DNA of 64,000 nucleotides from Sepiola atlantica (GCA_963556195.1 OY744525.1:44830648-44894647), one strand, 5' to 3'; positions 44,178 through 54,785 are shown, numbered from the stretch's first letter. Numbers and translations are program-made. Notes: a model not told the origin generated them from the letters alone.

Positions 44178-44520
44178 TGTGGTGTAAATGAGGAAAAAGA
44201 AGAGAAAACAAGAACGACCGACCGCGTTTTTGCGTGGCTTACCTCGTGTGAAGAAGAAGGAAACAAGAATGGCCGACTTGTTTCTTTAAATGCCTACAGG
44301 GTGACTACGAGGTATGCAAATGAGATGCTCCTGATTGGAAATGGAAGAGATAAATGAGGAGTGATTGGGGGAGGAGGCAGAGGGAAGTTAGATTGCGAAC
44401 AGAGAAGTGTGATCATAGAAGAAAAGTCGGATCCGTAGAGAGTGAAGAAAAACGTTGCAGAAATTCGTTTCGGAGTGGATAGAAAGCGGAAGTACGGCCA
44501 GCAGTGTCGCGTATATCACA
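44178..44520 (+). repeat. 3' LTR (343 bp)
   Basis: Same sequence and length as 40227-40569. It is followed by GACCT, the target duplication. Confidence 0.97.
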
Positions 44521-45240
44521 GACCTCCACTCTGATGTGGAATGGGGTCATTAATGGATGGTAGCTTTTAATACTGCTAAGACAAAGCTCTTTTCCTTCAA
44601 CAACTAAAAGAAACCCCTTCAACCACCGATTGCCATGACAAATAACACCCTACCTGAGAGTCCAACGTTCAAACTTCTCGGCCTAACATTCACAGGTAGC
44701 ATGAATTGGAACAAATACATAGAAGACACTGCTGCTAAGAAGGTGGGCTCCCTCTACCGTACTAGTAAACTCCTTACACCTGACATTATCCTATATCTCT
44801 GCAAAGCCACCATCCTCCCATGCATGGAGTATTGTTGTCACATCTCGGCTGGTGTATCATCCACTAGTCTCTCCCTTTTAGACAAGGTCCAAAAAGAGTC
44901 GCTAATCTAATAGGTCCCTCACTATCTGATGAACTTGCTGCTCTAGTGCCCCTTTGATGTAAATTCACTAGACCAACCCAACGATCAGCTAAATCCCATC
45001 CATTCACTGCAGATGCCAGAGAGCCTTCTACTCTAATAGCTTCTTTCTCTGGAACTCCCTCCCTGCTCCACTGACTGTACCGACATGCAGAAATTTAGAA
45101 CTAATATGAACAAGCATATCGCTGCACAGCTTCCAATTTAGGATGACCCCCCAATACTTTCACCCCAACTCTCAGTAGCCCCTTATGTCTACAGTGGCAG
45201 CATGCCTTGTTTTGGGTGAACTTTACCAACAAAAAAAATT
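44521..45240 (+). pseudogene. CR1/jockey-like LINE reverse transcriptase, 3' part, and LINE 3' end
   Basis: Continues the frame from 40226: the WxxxFNxxKTKLxSF-type motif at 44555-44600 (AFNTAKTKLFSF), then the open stretch 44635-44910 with FKLLGLTFTGSMNWNKYIED and TILPCMEYCCHISAG, then broken frames with SNSFFLWNSLPAP-like residues. The 3' end is CAGTAGCCCCTTATGTCTAC, GTGGCAGCATGCCTTG and an A tail at 45228. This is the tail of family L1a. Confidence 0.88.
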
Positions 45241-45404
45241 AAACAAAAAAATCCAACTCGGTAGATCACATATTGAATTAGAAACCATTTAGTAGATCAC
45301 AGCCCTAATCCTAACTAACCCTAACCCTAACAACTTAGTCGATCACATATTGGAAGGGCACCTACAAAGGTGTGCTACCTTACTTCAGTTCTGTTTTTGA
45401 AATT
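45241..45404. repeat. Spacer between opposed LINE ends, with telomere-like units
   Basis: GATCACATATTG occurs twice (45264 and 45343), around ACCCTAACCCTAAC at 45314-45332. It lies between two LINE 3' ends that face each other. Confidence 0.7.
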
Positions 45405-45955
45405 TTTTTTTTTTAACATAGTTCACCCCAAACAAGGCAGGACGCCACTGTAGACGTAAGGAGCTACTGAGAAAAAAGAAGAGGGGAGAAGGTAGGGGAC
45501 AGTCAACCTAGATTGGGATCTGCGCAGCGAGATGACTGTTTACATTAGTTTTAAACTTCTGCATGTCTGTACTGTCGGGGAAACAGGGGGCAGGAAGGGA
45601 GTTCCAGAGGCCAGCAACACGAGGAAAGAAGCTATTTGAGTAGAAGGCTCTCCGACATCTGGGGACCTTCACAGTGAATAAATGAGATTTAGTTGATTGT
45701 CGAGTTAGTCTAGTGAATTTACATCGAGGGGGCACCAGAGTAGCCAGTTCATCGGAGCATAATCCATTGAAGTATTTGTAAAACAAGCACAAGGATGCTA
45801 CATTGCGGCGATGGGACAGGGACTGGAGCTTGGTTGACAGTGAGGGACCTATTAGGTTGGCGATTCTTTTTTGGACCTTGTCAAGGAGGGAGAGACTAGT
45901 AAATGATGCACCAGCCCAGATGTGACAATTGTTGTCTAAGCCACTGTTTTTCCCT
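45405..45955 (-). pseudogene. LINE family L1a C-terminus, minus strand
   Basis: A poly-T at 45405-45420 is the reversed A tail. The minus frame 45792-45508 encodes LCFYKYFNGLCSDELATLV-type residues, a VPRCRRAFYSNSFFPRVAGL motif and LWNSLPAPCFPDSTDMQKFK. It is the best-preserved copy of this tail in the window (94 codons without a stop). Upstream, NVAS and KVQKRIANLIG equivalents lie at 45795-45890. Confidence 0.88.
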
Positions 45956-46683
45956 AGTAATAACGGGTGTAAATTCGTATCAATGCAAATAGATCACAAA
46001 TGAGTAGCTTAAACCAGAACAACATTTTTTTTTTACTAATTTTCCAACTGTATGTCCTTTAAAAAATAATTTATGTCGCTAATAGTAATGATTACCACTA
46101 TAAGTTATTCATTTTAAATTCTCAAATTAAGATATATATATATTTTTCATAAAAATATGACATTTTTGTTCTTGTAAAAAACGTTGTTTAATGAATAATA
46201 TTCAAAAGAAAATGTTGGTAATTTCTTTTTTAAATTGATCAACAACAATGATGCATTGAGACCATTCCCACATTAATATTGTTTTAATGTGTTGCATTTA
46301 TGCCATGAATAAAACGTTAAACTAATTCCTTTAAATGTCCTATTTAAAATATATGCGTAAATGAAAAAATCCATACATTTTTTAAATGTCTGATACCGCA
46401 TCCACCATGTTATGGATTTCTTTTAATTAGTATTTCAGAAAATATTCGAATATTGTTTTAATGTGTTGCATTTATTCTATGGAATAAAAAATAAAATCAA
46501 TTCACATCTGGTTTGCAAATGTTCGCAAACATCCAAACATCTATCTATTAGCTTTTACGCAAAATCAATCAGCAGATGTGATCGAAACTCCAAATATTTT
46601 AATCATAATATTTAAATTACATGCAAACAGAACTTTGTAAATATGTAAACATTCAAATTACAATTCATTTCCACAATCTTCCA
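45956..46683. other. AT-rich interval with one short direct repeat
   Basis: ATTGTTTTAATGTGTTGCAT occurs at 46277 and 46452. Nothing else is recognised. Confidence 0.6.
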
Positions 46684-47095
46684 CTCTATAATAAAGAACA
46701 ATGTGTATTTTATTGTATCTAAATATATAAATATCGTTCCCAGTTATGTAAAAGTTAGCAAGTAAAAACTGTCGAACGATACCATTTTAAGGGTTATGGG
46801 GAAGGGAGAAACCAAATAGCAAGGCAGACAACCCCTCACTATCTGAAATCAATTTGGAAAGATATCGTTCACTCTATTTCCATAATGAGATGTTTCTTTC
46901 TTTTTTTATCTATCTTCTGTCTATACTGATTATTACGTTTTTTGTTGTTTTTTCTTTATTTTAAACTTTCTAGTTTGAGACGTTTTCTTTCTTTTTTGCT
47001 TTTTAACTTCATCGATTGAGACGTTATGAATATCAGTGCGAACACTGGCGAAGCATAATTCTTTTCTCCATCATTTTTTGACAGAGGGTGTTCAC
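46684..47095 (+). repeat. Repeat family F, copy 2
   Basis: Starts TCTATAATAAAGAACAATG, carries GTTCACTCTATTTCCATAAT and ends around TATCAGTGCGAACACTGGCG. It matches 28602-28990 along its length. Confidence 0.65.
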
Positions 47096-47224
47096 TTGTA
47101 TTATTAATTAACTACTATTAGCTGCACATTTAAAATTCATAAATTATTTTTTAAATACGATTTTTTGTTATTCAAAAAAAAAAAGAAGGTAAACAACCAC
47201 ACAAAAAAAAAAACTGCCTGTAGT

Positions 47225-47945
47225 GGTCTTGGTGGGAGATCGGTAGTTGACCCGGATTAAGTTTGTTACAGATGGCAGGGTGTTACCTGCCCAATCGATG
47301 GTTGAATGGTGGCCTTTATGGATGTGGATGGCACCCCACTTGATTTTAAAACTACCTTCTGCTACCCCGGGCGACATGTGGAATGTCGGTGATGGTGGCA
47401 AATGTGCTATCACTTCTCGCTGGTGTGTTGCTTGGGGAAGGTTCAGGAAACTGCTGCCAATCCTTACATCTAGGCATATTTCTTTCAGGACTCGAAGTAA
47501 GGTCTTTTTGCCATATTGGATGGCATCAAGACATGGGCCCCAAACGATACTGATTTGCAATAGCTTCGGTGTAATGCCGTGCCATGAAAAAGTGGATGGG
47601 CGACAACAAATTAAAGGAAAGAATCCCTTCACCGTGTTCTATCAGAATCTTGGTATTGATGGGATTTTGGATGCCATACTCGCTCAGCATCTCAGGTGGT
47701 TTGACCATGTACAGTGTGCCGCCTCCTGCATCAACTCAATAATATGCATAGATACCCCAGGCACAAGGTTGCATGGAAGACCAGGGAAGATCTGGCTTGA
47801 GTGCATATGAAGTGACTTGACTGCTTGCAACATGGTTGGTATTAACCCCTTGGATTAAACTGCATGGAGAACAGGCCTTAGACATTGCCTGCTGTTGCTC
47901 ATTCCAGAATCCGGGATACAAGCAGCACCTTAAATACCAAAACCG
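47225..47945 (+). pseudogene. LINE ORF2 C-terminus (third LINE family)
   Basis: The open frame 47247-47810 reads ...CVAWGRFRKLLPILTSRHIS, then LGIDGILDAILAQHLRWFDH and VQCAASCINS..., GTRLHGRPGKIWLECI. After a stop the frame continues with DLTACNMVGINPLD and TAWRTGLRH. The LRWF.HV....C and GRGRP.K.W.EC pattern is the usual C-terminal end of RTE/I-type LINE proteins in invertebrates. The first half is in other frames, so the copy is dead. Confidence 0.8.
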
Positions 47946-48139
47946 AACGGATGATGATTATGCCGAAACATGAAAAAATATTAATATAATACTCACCTTA
48001 TTTCAAGTTTTTATACAAAGTATTGCATCACTGAAGTGAAAATTTTGTAATATTATCCGAAGGCATGTAATAATAAATCGAACGGCTAACATGCAAATAT
48101 AAATGCTACTAACAAACATAGCGTTACCACAGTCGACCA
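47946..48139. other. AT-rich interval, nothing recognised
   Basis: No gene or repeat matched. Confidence 0.5.
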
Positions 48140-48630
48140 AGGGAAGAGTCTATCAGGCATGTTTAGACAGTGTAGTGATATGGAAGTGAAACCTGGCCGG
48201 ATGGGTTCAGGACATGCGTTGTGTGGAAAGAAATGATATGAGAATGAAACAATGGATGTGTAATGGGAGCATTAAAGACAATCTTAGATCTGATGAGCTC
48301 AGAGGAAGATTAAAATCTGGACAGGATAGGGAGATGTGTGCAAAAGAATAGACTTCGATGGTATGGCCACGTTGAAACAATGGATGAGAGTTCTTGGACT
48401 AGTAGATGTAGAGCAGTTAAGGTAGCAGGTCCATTTCACGGGGAAGGCCAAAGTAAACATGGAAATAAGTGAGAGAAAAAGGGATAAATAAAGACCTGTT
48501 CAGAAATAGATTATTTTGGAAGTCAATTTATTAAAGCCGTCCAACACATGCCAGCATGTAAAATGGACGTTAAACTGATGATGATGATGATGATGATGAT
48601 TATGATGAAGAAGAAGAAGAAGAAAGGGTT
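48140..48630 (+). pseudogene. LINE ORF2 tail with (GAT)n terminus
   Basis: Frame-broken reading: GSET/RNDMRMKQWMCN, DNLRSDELRGRL, then RLRWYGHVETMDESSWTSRC, RAVKVAG, KPSNTCQHVKWTLN. The DNA ends GCCGTCCAACACATGCCAGC, ATGTAAAATGGACGTTAAAC and (GAT)n at 48577-48622. This tail form is what I associate with octopus LINEs and SINEs. Confidence 0.82.
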
Positions 48631-49255
48631 TATTAGTTTATTGCTGTAAGTAAACAATACAATATGTAGTTACAAGTTCAATAACTGGCTTGTAATGTAT
48701 AGGGGATGGCCCAACTGTACCCGTACTACAGTTGTACTCGTACCCTTTGGGGCTAGCATCGTTATCATTGATATGCTCCTCAGAATAGTTCATTGTATAA
48801 AAAAGGGTATGTCAGTAGTTTGTCTACAACAGAAACTTGTTTAACGTTTCGCTCCATGTATTATATTGTCCACGTTTTTAAGCTTAACCAAAAGTCAATG
48901 AAAAATGTGAGATAGAATTAAATGGGTAATTCGTTTTCATTTAATTATTTTAAGACGTCTTATATGTATCAATAAAAACAATTATTAATTTATTTTTTTT
49001 TATAAAATCTTCATTCTATCACAATTTAAAAATTCTGAACATTATAGAATTGCCATTAAAGTGTAATGTTTACAAACCTGAGACGAGCTTTGGACCATGT
49101 AGTCTAGTTATTTACTGACTCTGAGACTAATCTATCTGGGCGCCAAATTAGTAACGGCAGGTTCCCTCTACGAGTTTACTTCACTGAAATATTTTTAGTT
49201 TAATGTTTAAAGAAGAAAATCTATTTAAAAAAACAATTTATTTTCTCAATTTGTA
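48631..49255. other. AT-rich interval, nothing recognised
   Basis: GAAGAAGAAGAAG at 48608-48622 borders it. No gene is seen. Confidence 0.5.
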
Positions 49256-49675
49256 AAATATTAAAGTCATGTTCTTTTTTACCGGCATATCAATCCATTT
49301 AGAGTTATTTAATGCCGAATCCAGTCATTTTAATAATTCCTTTTTCTTTTTGTAAATTAAAATAAAAAAACAAATTTCTTCAAATTCTAAATATCTTCAA
49401 ACAATTTATTCATGTTTTTATTAGTTATTCAGGATGAAAATTATGTGTATACCACCGGACGCAGTTTCATGTTATTCTAACGGCATATTATGTTTAATCT
49501 ATAGATAGGACCCTGACAGGTACTACCACCCCAAGCCAGAATTAGTGGTAACGCAAAGGTGATTCCACACTTCCCAAAACTCCCAAATTAGGGGCTGCAC
49601 CACAGATGCAGTTTCATATAATTCCCAGACATTTCAGTTATTTAGAGTTATTTAATGCTATTTGTAATAAAAGCT
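49256..49675 (+). repeat. Family E, unit 1 and start of unit 2
   Basis: 49280-49645 is one unit (TTTAGAGTTATTTAATGCCG, GATAGGACCCTGACAGGTAC, ACTCCCAAATTAGGGGCTGC, CAGACATTTCAGTTA). A second unit begins at 49646 (TTTAGAGTTATTTAATGC) and is cut by the gypsy LTR at 49676; it resumes at 54464. Confidence 0.8.
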
Positions 49676-49830
49676 TGAAGTCAGAATAACTTACTGATAA
49701 GCTTTATTTAACTTTTCGTAGCTTAATGTTACAAATGGGGATAAAATATCCACTCCTAATATACTACACGAATGTAGCATATTCCAATATTAACAAAGGG
49801 TGAGATGGGTATCAATTACTTGATACTACA
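49676..49830 (-). repeat. 3' LTR of the gypsy element (155 bp)
   Basis: Plus reading TGAAGTCAGAATAACTTACT ... ACTTGATACTACA, with the other copy at 54307-54463. It differs from it by substitutions (for example TAAGCTTTA/TAAACTTTA, CTACACGAA/CTACACAAA) and small indels. Confidence 0.9.
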
Positions 49831-49849
49831 TTCTCCCCCACCTACCTAC

Positions 49850-51085
49850 ATATTCGTAGGTCATAAAGTCATCCCATTGGTCTGGCCTCCTGCGGGTTCT
49901 TTGGGGGTATGTCTTGGTGGTTTGCGCCCAGCATCCATCTCCAACTCAGGCTCCTCAGGACATGACGACATTTCATGACTGTCTTATGTGTCTGGCTTAG
50001 GGCTAAAAGATCTTGCTCCGAAACGCTGTTGTTTTCTTCGTCGCTTCGGTCGCTTGGTGACTGAAGATTGAGTACCGCTTTCATGGTACCCATCGGTTGT
50101 CAGAACTAAAGTCAGATTGGTTTTGTAGGGACTCTGGACTTGATGTATATGGTGCAACATCACCTAAGTGGGTCGAACTTGTTCTGTGAACCGGGGCTTT
50201 TTATCCCTCTGAAGCAGTTCTGCATTCAGATACATTCCCTGCCGGGGCTAGATCTCTTAAGGAGACAGTAGATTGTCTTCCTTACGAATTTCTGGGGGTT
50301 TGCTTCGATTAATTCTACCTCACTCATTAATGGGTCATGTTTACTGTGACGAACATTTTAGTAGAACAGTTCCAGTTTGTGCGAGTCACGAGGGGAGTGA
50401 TGTACCTGCTGAGCTTCGTCATGGGAACGAGAAGAACCTCTTATGTGGAGTAGCATTTGTCGCTGTACATAATAGAGTCCTAATAGCTTATAAGGCCACG
50501 GAGATGAGACTTTCCCAATCAGAGATCAGACTCTTGCGATTTGCAGCCGATAACTGTACTGTCTTCCATATTATGCCATTGTATCTTTTGCACTGTCCGT
50601 TGCCTTGGGATTGTAAGGAGTTGTTCGACTTACAGTTACTCTTCGTTCATGCAGAAATTGCTTAAGTTCGCCCGACATAAAAGCAGATTCACAATCTGAG
50701 TGGATATATGCAGGCACTCCAAAAACGGCAAAAAGGGAGCAGAGACCTTGAATTACTGTTGCAGCCATAACGTTTGGGCAACGGATGACAAACAGAAAAG
50801 TGCTTGTCTATTATTGTGAGCATGTATTTATTTTTCGTTTTAGAAGGTAGAGAGCCCTTAAAATCCAGGTTAAGTCTTTCAAAATGTTGTGTGGCCTTAA
50901 TGAGCGTTGCTGGAGGGGGTTTGTAGAACTTTGGCTTATTTTCTGCGCACATCTGACAAGAGTTTGTAATTCTTTTTACGTTTTCGACAGAATGTGGCTA
51001 GTTTCTGCACTTGACTACGTGAGTCATTCTTGTGATACCTGGGTGACACAATTCCCTGTGTATATTCTTGTTGGGCAACGATAGG
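49850..51085 (-). pseudogene. gypsy integrase and C-terminal tail, broken
   Basis: Minus strand from about 51060: zinc finger H-REL-CHPGITRMTHVVKC-type H..H and later C-QMC near 50945, then KPKFYKPPPATLIKATQHFE, RLNLDFKGSLPS (first catalytic Asp in NLDF), and LTIIDKHFS. In a shifted frame GVPAYIHSDCESAF-like residues carry the second Asp (about 50690-50735) and NPKATDSAKDT replaces the 'GQ.ER' segment; the glutamate is not retained as I read it. A long serine-rich tail ends near 49870. Frameshifts and stops make it inactive. Confidence 0.8.
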
Positions 51086-51547
51086 TACTATTTCGCATTC
51101 GCAACGGGGCGGCGATAGGTACTTAAATAGTATCTGTACCGGGGCGGCGATAGGTACGTATATAGTATGTGCACTGGGGCGGCGATAGGTACGTATATAG
51201 TATGCGCACCGGGGTGATGATAGATACGTATATAGTATGAACACCGGGGTGGAGATGAGTACCTATATAGAAGGCGCAGATAGAGGTGTTACTTTTTATA
51301 GAAATATGTCATACTATTACCCTGGGCAATAGGAGAAATGGTGGGGAAGAAACAGCTTTTGCAAAAGGCAAAATTAGAAAGTAGCGACGAAATAGGGGCG
51401 ACCAGGGAAGAGAAAGGTAGCAGATAAAGAGACGGCTATAGAGAGAGGGGGCGGACATAGAAGTTTGAATATAAAGATGTTACACACACGATCTTTCTTG
51501 AAATATATGTTTTTATGACCCCGAGCAACGCCGGGTAGCCCCGCTAG
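51086..51547 (+). mobile_element. Helitron-like insertion in the gypsy element, with a 42-bp array
   Basis: The 3' end reads GACCCCGAGCAACGCCGGGT, AGCCCCGCTAG and then T, the family terminus. 51090-51285 contains about five units of 42 bases (GGGGCGGCGATAGGTACGTA TATAGTATG). The gypsy zinc-finger coding stops at its left edge, so it is younger than the gypsy element. The 5' end is not certain. The minus-strand frame across it merely repeats 14 residues. Confidence 0.55.
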
Positions 51548-51730
51548 TCTATAATAAATACCATAGTTGCAAAGACTCAAACAGAGGACATTCCTAGTCA
51601 TGTTTTACCGCATGGTAGGAATCCGGTCATCTCCTACCACATTTAGTGGCGTTACTGTATTGCTATGAATAAATACATTGTATATTTTAACCTGTCACAA
51701 TTTGTGGTTGTTATCTTTGTGACCCCTAGC
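51548..51730. other. Additional insert of unknown type in the gypsy element
   Basis: It starts TCTATAATAAATACC right after the CTAG of the previous element (possible second Helitron start). On the minus strand it begins TGTTGTAGACCCGTGCTAGG, which could be a solo LTR. It separates the gypsy RNase H/connector from integrase. Identity unresolved. Confidence 0.35.
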
Positions 51731-53400
51731 ACGGGTCTACAACAATTCTGAAGATCATCTGAGCCGGTTACCAGGCCACATACCCTTTAAAGTGCATCGA
51801 CCGCAGCATTTTCCTTATCAGGGCGGTAAGTGACGTCGAATGAGTAGCAAGAAAGCTCCATTCTCCATCTAGTAATCTTCTCGTTTTTTTATTTTGCTCG
51901 TTGCTTACGGGTTAAACATAAATGAGACCGACTTTTGGTCAGTGGTTTGTTTAAAATGTTGACTGATTAGGTAATGCCTCCATTTTCGTAATGCCTCAAC
52001 TATGGGGTATGCCTCATTTTCTATTGCCGAGTTTCGTCACTCGGACCGCAAAAATGTTCTTGAAAAAAAAGCTACAGGACGACCAGATTGTCTCAGCAAG
52101 GCAGCTATCGCACAGTCGGAGGCATCCGTCTCAACTAATAGAGGGATAAAAGGATCCACAGCAGAAATGGCAAACTGAGCAATGTCCCTTTTCATGTTTT
52201 GAAATGCTTTGATGGCGGAACAGGACAAAGGAAAAGTAGATACTTGCGTCAATGGGTGTATTTTTTCTGAAAAAGACAACTCATTGGAAGTAGTAGGCGA
52301 ACATACCGAGGGCTCGTCGTAAAGAGGGCATGTTTCCAGGGATTGGTAATTCCATTAGAGGTTTCAGTCGCTCGGGAATCGGCATCATGGTGCCATTTTT
52401 GACAATGTATCCCAATAATTTGATGCTTTTCAAGTTGTAGGAACATTTTTCACTGTTCAAAGTCAGCTTATATTTCTTGACGACAGCCATGAATCGTTTA
52501 AGGTTGTGGTCATGTTCAGCTTGGTTATGGCCACATACTGTGACATTGTCTATATACACAACAGTACCCTTCAATTTTTTATTGGAGATTATTTCATCTA
52601 ATACCCTTTGGAAACTAGCCACACCGTTTGTTACCCCAAAAGGAATTCAGTAGAACTGGTATAGGCAACCGCAGGCCTTGAATGTCGTGTAGGGCTTATC
52701 CCCTGGCTTGATAGGTACCTGATAGTAGGCACTTCTGAGATCTAAAGTACTGAAAATGTGGTATTTTTCAATATTAGAAATCATTTCGTCAATACGAGGC
52801 AGTGGATAGGCATCAAGTAATGTATATCTGTTGACAGTCTGGGAATAGTCAATGACCATCCTTTTCTTGTGAATTTCAGTGGCTGTTACGAGGACCTCGG
52901 CTCTCCATGAAGATTCACTTGGCTCTATAATTCCTTCCTTAAGCAGTTTTGTTACTTCTGCTGCTATGAACTGTTTGTCCTCTTGTGAATAGCTTCTTGA
53001 TTTTACTGCTATTGGTTTGCAGTCAGGAGTCAAGTTTGTAAAAAATGACGGGTGCCGCATTTTGACAGCTGCTAGTCCACATACGCTTAGGACCGGCTTG
53101 GGGCCACCAAAGGGGATTTTAGCACATGAATGTTGTTTTAGGAAATTATGACCCAAAATCACTTTGCAGCAGAGGTTTTTCATTACCGATAATTTGATCC
53201 CTTGATAGGAGTTTCCTTTTAGTTTCAGATTAACCATGCAGTATCCAATTACATGGGACGATAAAGATGAATTTGCCATTGATATTTGGTTGAACAAGGA
53301 AAGATTTCCCATTTATTTGCTTTTACCATACTGGCATTAATAAACCTTTCGGAACTGCCTGTATCAATAAGAGTATGGATAGTCAATCCATTTATTTTAA
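51731..53400 (-). pseudogene. gypsy reverse transcriptase and RNase H, broken
   Basis: Minus strand: RMVIDYSQTVNRYTLLDAYP and LPRIDEMISNIEKYHIFSTL at 52880-52740, then DLRSAYYQVPIKPGDKPYTT (first catalytic Asp intact), GVASFQRVLDEII and YIDNVTVCGHN at 52560-52535. The active-site motif is YIDN, not Y.DD, so the second aspartate is lost. LLGYIVKNGTM and RRALGMFAYYFQ follow. RNase H: ETDASDCAIAALLRQSGRPV at 52130-52060, then ITRWRMELSCYSFDVTYRP-like residues near 51870. Stops at 52650 and 52280 and others kill the frame. Confidence 0.88.
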
Positions 53401-54277
53401 CCCTCAAAATTGTCTTTGAGAGGCAGCCGGGGAAGACAACTGATATTGTAATTGGTGATACAGTAGCAAGAGTAGCTGAACGTTTTTCTCATGAAGAAGC
53501 TTTTGAAAAATGTCCCTGCTTACCACACTTGTGGCATCTAACACCGTGAGTCGGTTAGGACGAACGAGAATGTATATGGAGGCCACAAAAGTAGCATGGG
53601 GATCAAACTGAAGCAGCAGTGATAAGTTGTTAATGATCGTTAGAAGGCAGTGTGTGAATATCTTGAACAATGGAAGAATTTTGAACCTGCAGTGGAGGGG
53701 CTATAATAGCAGCTCCCAAAATCTCAAATTGTAAATAGAAGACAGACTGCTTCTGTGCCATGTCCAACGTTAGAGCTTGTTCATGAGCTATTGGCAAATC
53801 TAGGTCTTGATTCTCTAGTAGTCTTTGTCTTATTGGGTTGGACTGTATTCCATTAATAAATGTGTCCCTGATAAAAACATCTCTCACTTGGTTCACAGTT
53901 AAAGTTATGAATTCACAGTCGCAACTTAATGTCTTTAGAATCTGAAGGTACTGTTCAAGGCTTTCTTTTAGTTGTTGATGCCGGGTAGCAAGTAAATGTC
54001 TAGCAAAAATGGTATTTTTTTTCTTGACAAACATGGCTTTTAAAATGTCCACAGCAGTCTTGTAATTCTCACATTCAGATACATTTCTATAAATTGGAGT
54101 GGAAACGTGATGTAATAGAAGCGTATATTTTTCAGTACCTGTTTAAGCCGTGTTTGAAGATAAATGTAGCGCTGTAAGGAATCCTTCAAACATTCTTATC
54201 CAGTGCCGCCATTTGTCAGTAGAATCCGAGTCGGACGTATTGAGGTCCAGACGGTCGGGTTTCAGGTAACGTTCCAT
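53401..54277 (-). pseudogene. gag: gypsy gag and protease, broken
   Basis: A minus-strand ATG at 54277 opens Gag (MERYLKPDRLDL..., WRHWIRMFEGFL), with one stop near 54145. The open part 54052-53630 includes TIFARHLLATRHQQ and QYLQILKTLSCDC. A zinc-knuckle-like CHKCGKQGHFSKA (last Cys lost) lies at 53535-53500. Protease has TLIDTGSSERFINASMV at 53385-53325, so the D-T-G motif is intact. Several stops elsewhere. Confidence 0.85.
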
Positions 54278-54306
54278 AACTAAGTTAAATAAATTGAAAT
54301 GAAAAC

Positions 54307-54463
54307 TGGAAGTCAGAATAACTTACTGATAAACTTTATTTAACTTTTCGTTGCTTAATGTTACAAATGGGGATAAAATATCCACTCCTAATATACTACA
54401 CAAATGTAGCATATTCCATTATTAACAAAGGGGTGAGATGGGTATCAATTACTTGATACTACA
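54307..54463 (-). repeat. 5' LTR of the gypsy element (157 bp)
   Basis: Plus reading TGGAAGTCAGAATAACTTAC ... ACTTGATACTACA. Read on the minus strand it starts TGTAGTATCAAG. Confidence 0.9.
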
Positions 54464-54785
54464 CCATTTAATTTAATTTTCTTTTTGTGAATTAAAATCG
54501 TTTTATTCTTTAAATTCTTAATATCTTCAAATATTTATTCATGTGTTTATTAGTTTTTCAAGATGAAAATTATGTATACACAGTTTCATGTTATTCTCGT
54601 TGCATATTATATTTAATCCATAGATAGGACCCTGACAGGTACTACCACTCCAAGCCAGAGTGGACCTGGGAGTAGTGGTAACTAAAATGTGATACCACAT
54701 TCCCCAAAACTCCCAAATTAGAGGCCGCACCACAGATGCAGCTTCATATTATTCCCAGACATTTCAGTTATTTTACAGACCTTAA
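54464..54785 (+). repeat. Family E, unit 2 continued
   Basis: CCATTTAATTTAATTTTC resumes the unit cut at 49675. It then parallels 49335-49640 (TATAGATAGGACCCTGACAGG, CAAGCCAGAGTGGACCTGGG, GATGCAGCTTCATATTATTC). Confidence 0.8.

Larger units (their letters stand above)
40227..44520 (+). mobile_element. Intact LTR retrotransposon, 4294 bp, identical LTRs
   Basis: Two 343-bp LTRs flank a single 1185-codon gag-pol frame. The host sequence GACCT is present on both sides (40222-40226 and 44521-44525) as a 5-bp target duplication. Removing the element and one GACCT restores a continuous LINE reading frame, which proves the insertion point. Domain order Gag, protease, RT, RNase H, integrase is the Ty3/gypsy order. 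There is no envelope and no chromodomain. No difference was found by eye between the LTRs, which implies a very recent insertion. The GC content is clearly higher than that of the surrounding AT-rich DNA. Confidence 0.97.
49676..54463 (-). mobile_element. Decayed Ty3/gypsy retrotransposon, minus strand
   Basis: Short LTRs at 49676-49830 and 54307-54463 flank decayed gag, protease, RT, RNase H and integrase in the normal order on the minus strand. Next to the 3' LTR the minus strand has GTGGGGGAGAA, a good polypurine tract. Internal insertions (about 51085-51730) split RNase H from integrase. The LTRs differ at several positions. The element sits in a tandem dimer of family E. No target duplication is clear. 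Confidence 0.9.

Noticed and set aside
47168..47632. 154-codon minus-strand frame
   Set aside because: Antisense to the LINE tail at 47247-47810, which has recognisable motifs on the plus strand.
49256..49675. Extended LTR of the gypsy element
   Set aside because: The matching sequences lie outside both LTRs in the same orientation and form a split tandem dimer; family E also occurs alone at 24030 and 29269.
50273..50665. 130-codon plus-strand frame
   Set aside because: Antisense to the decayed gypsy integrase region; no domain of its own.
50936..51244. 102-codon minus frame with a repeated 14-residue unit, considered as a repeat protein
   Set aside because: The repeat is a 42-bp DNA array of an inserted element that runs on into the gypsy zinc-finger region in the wrong frame.
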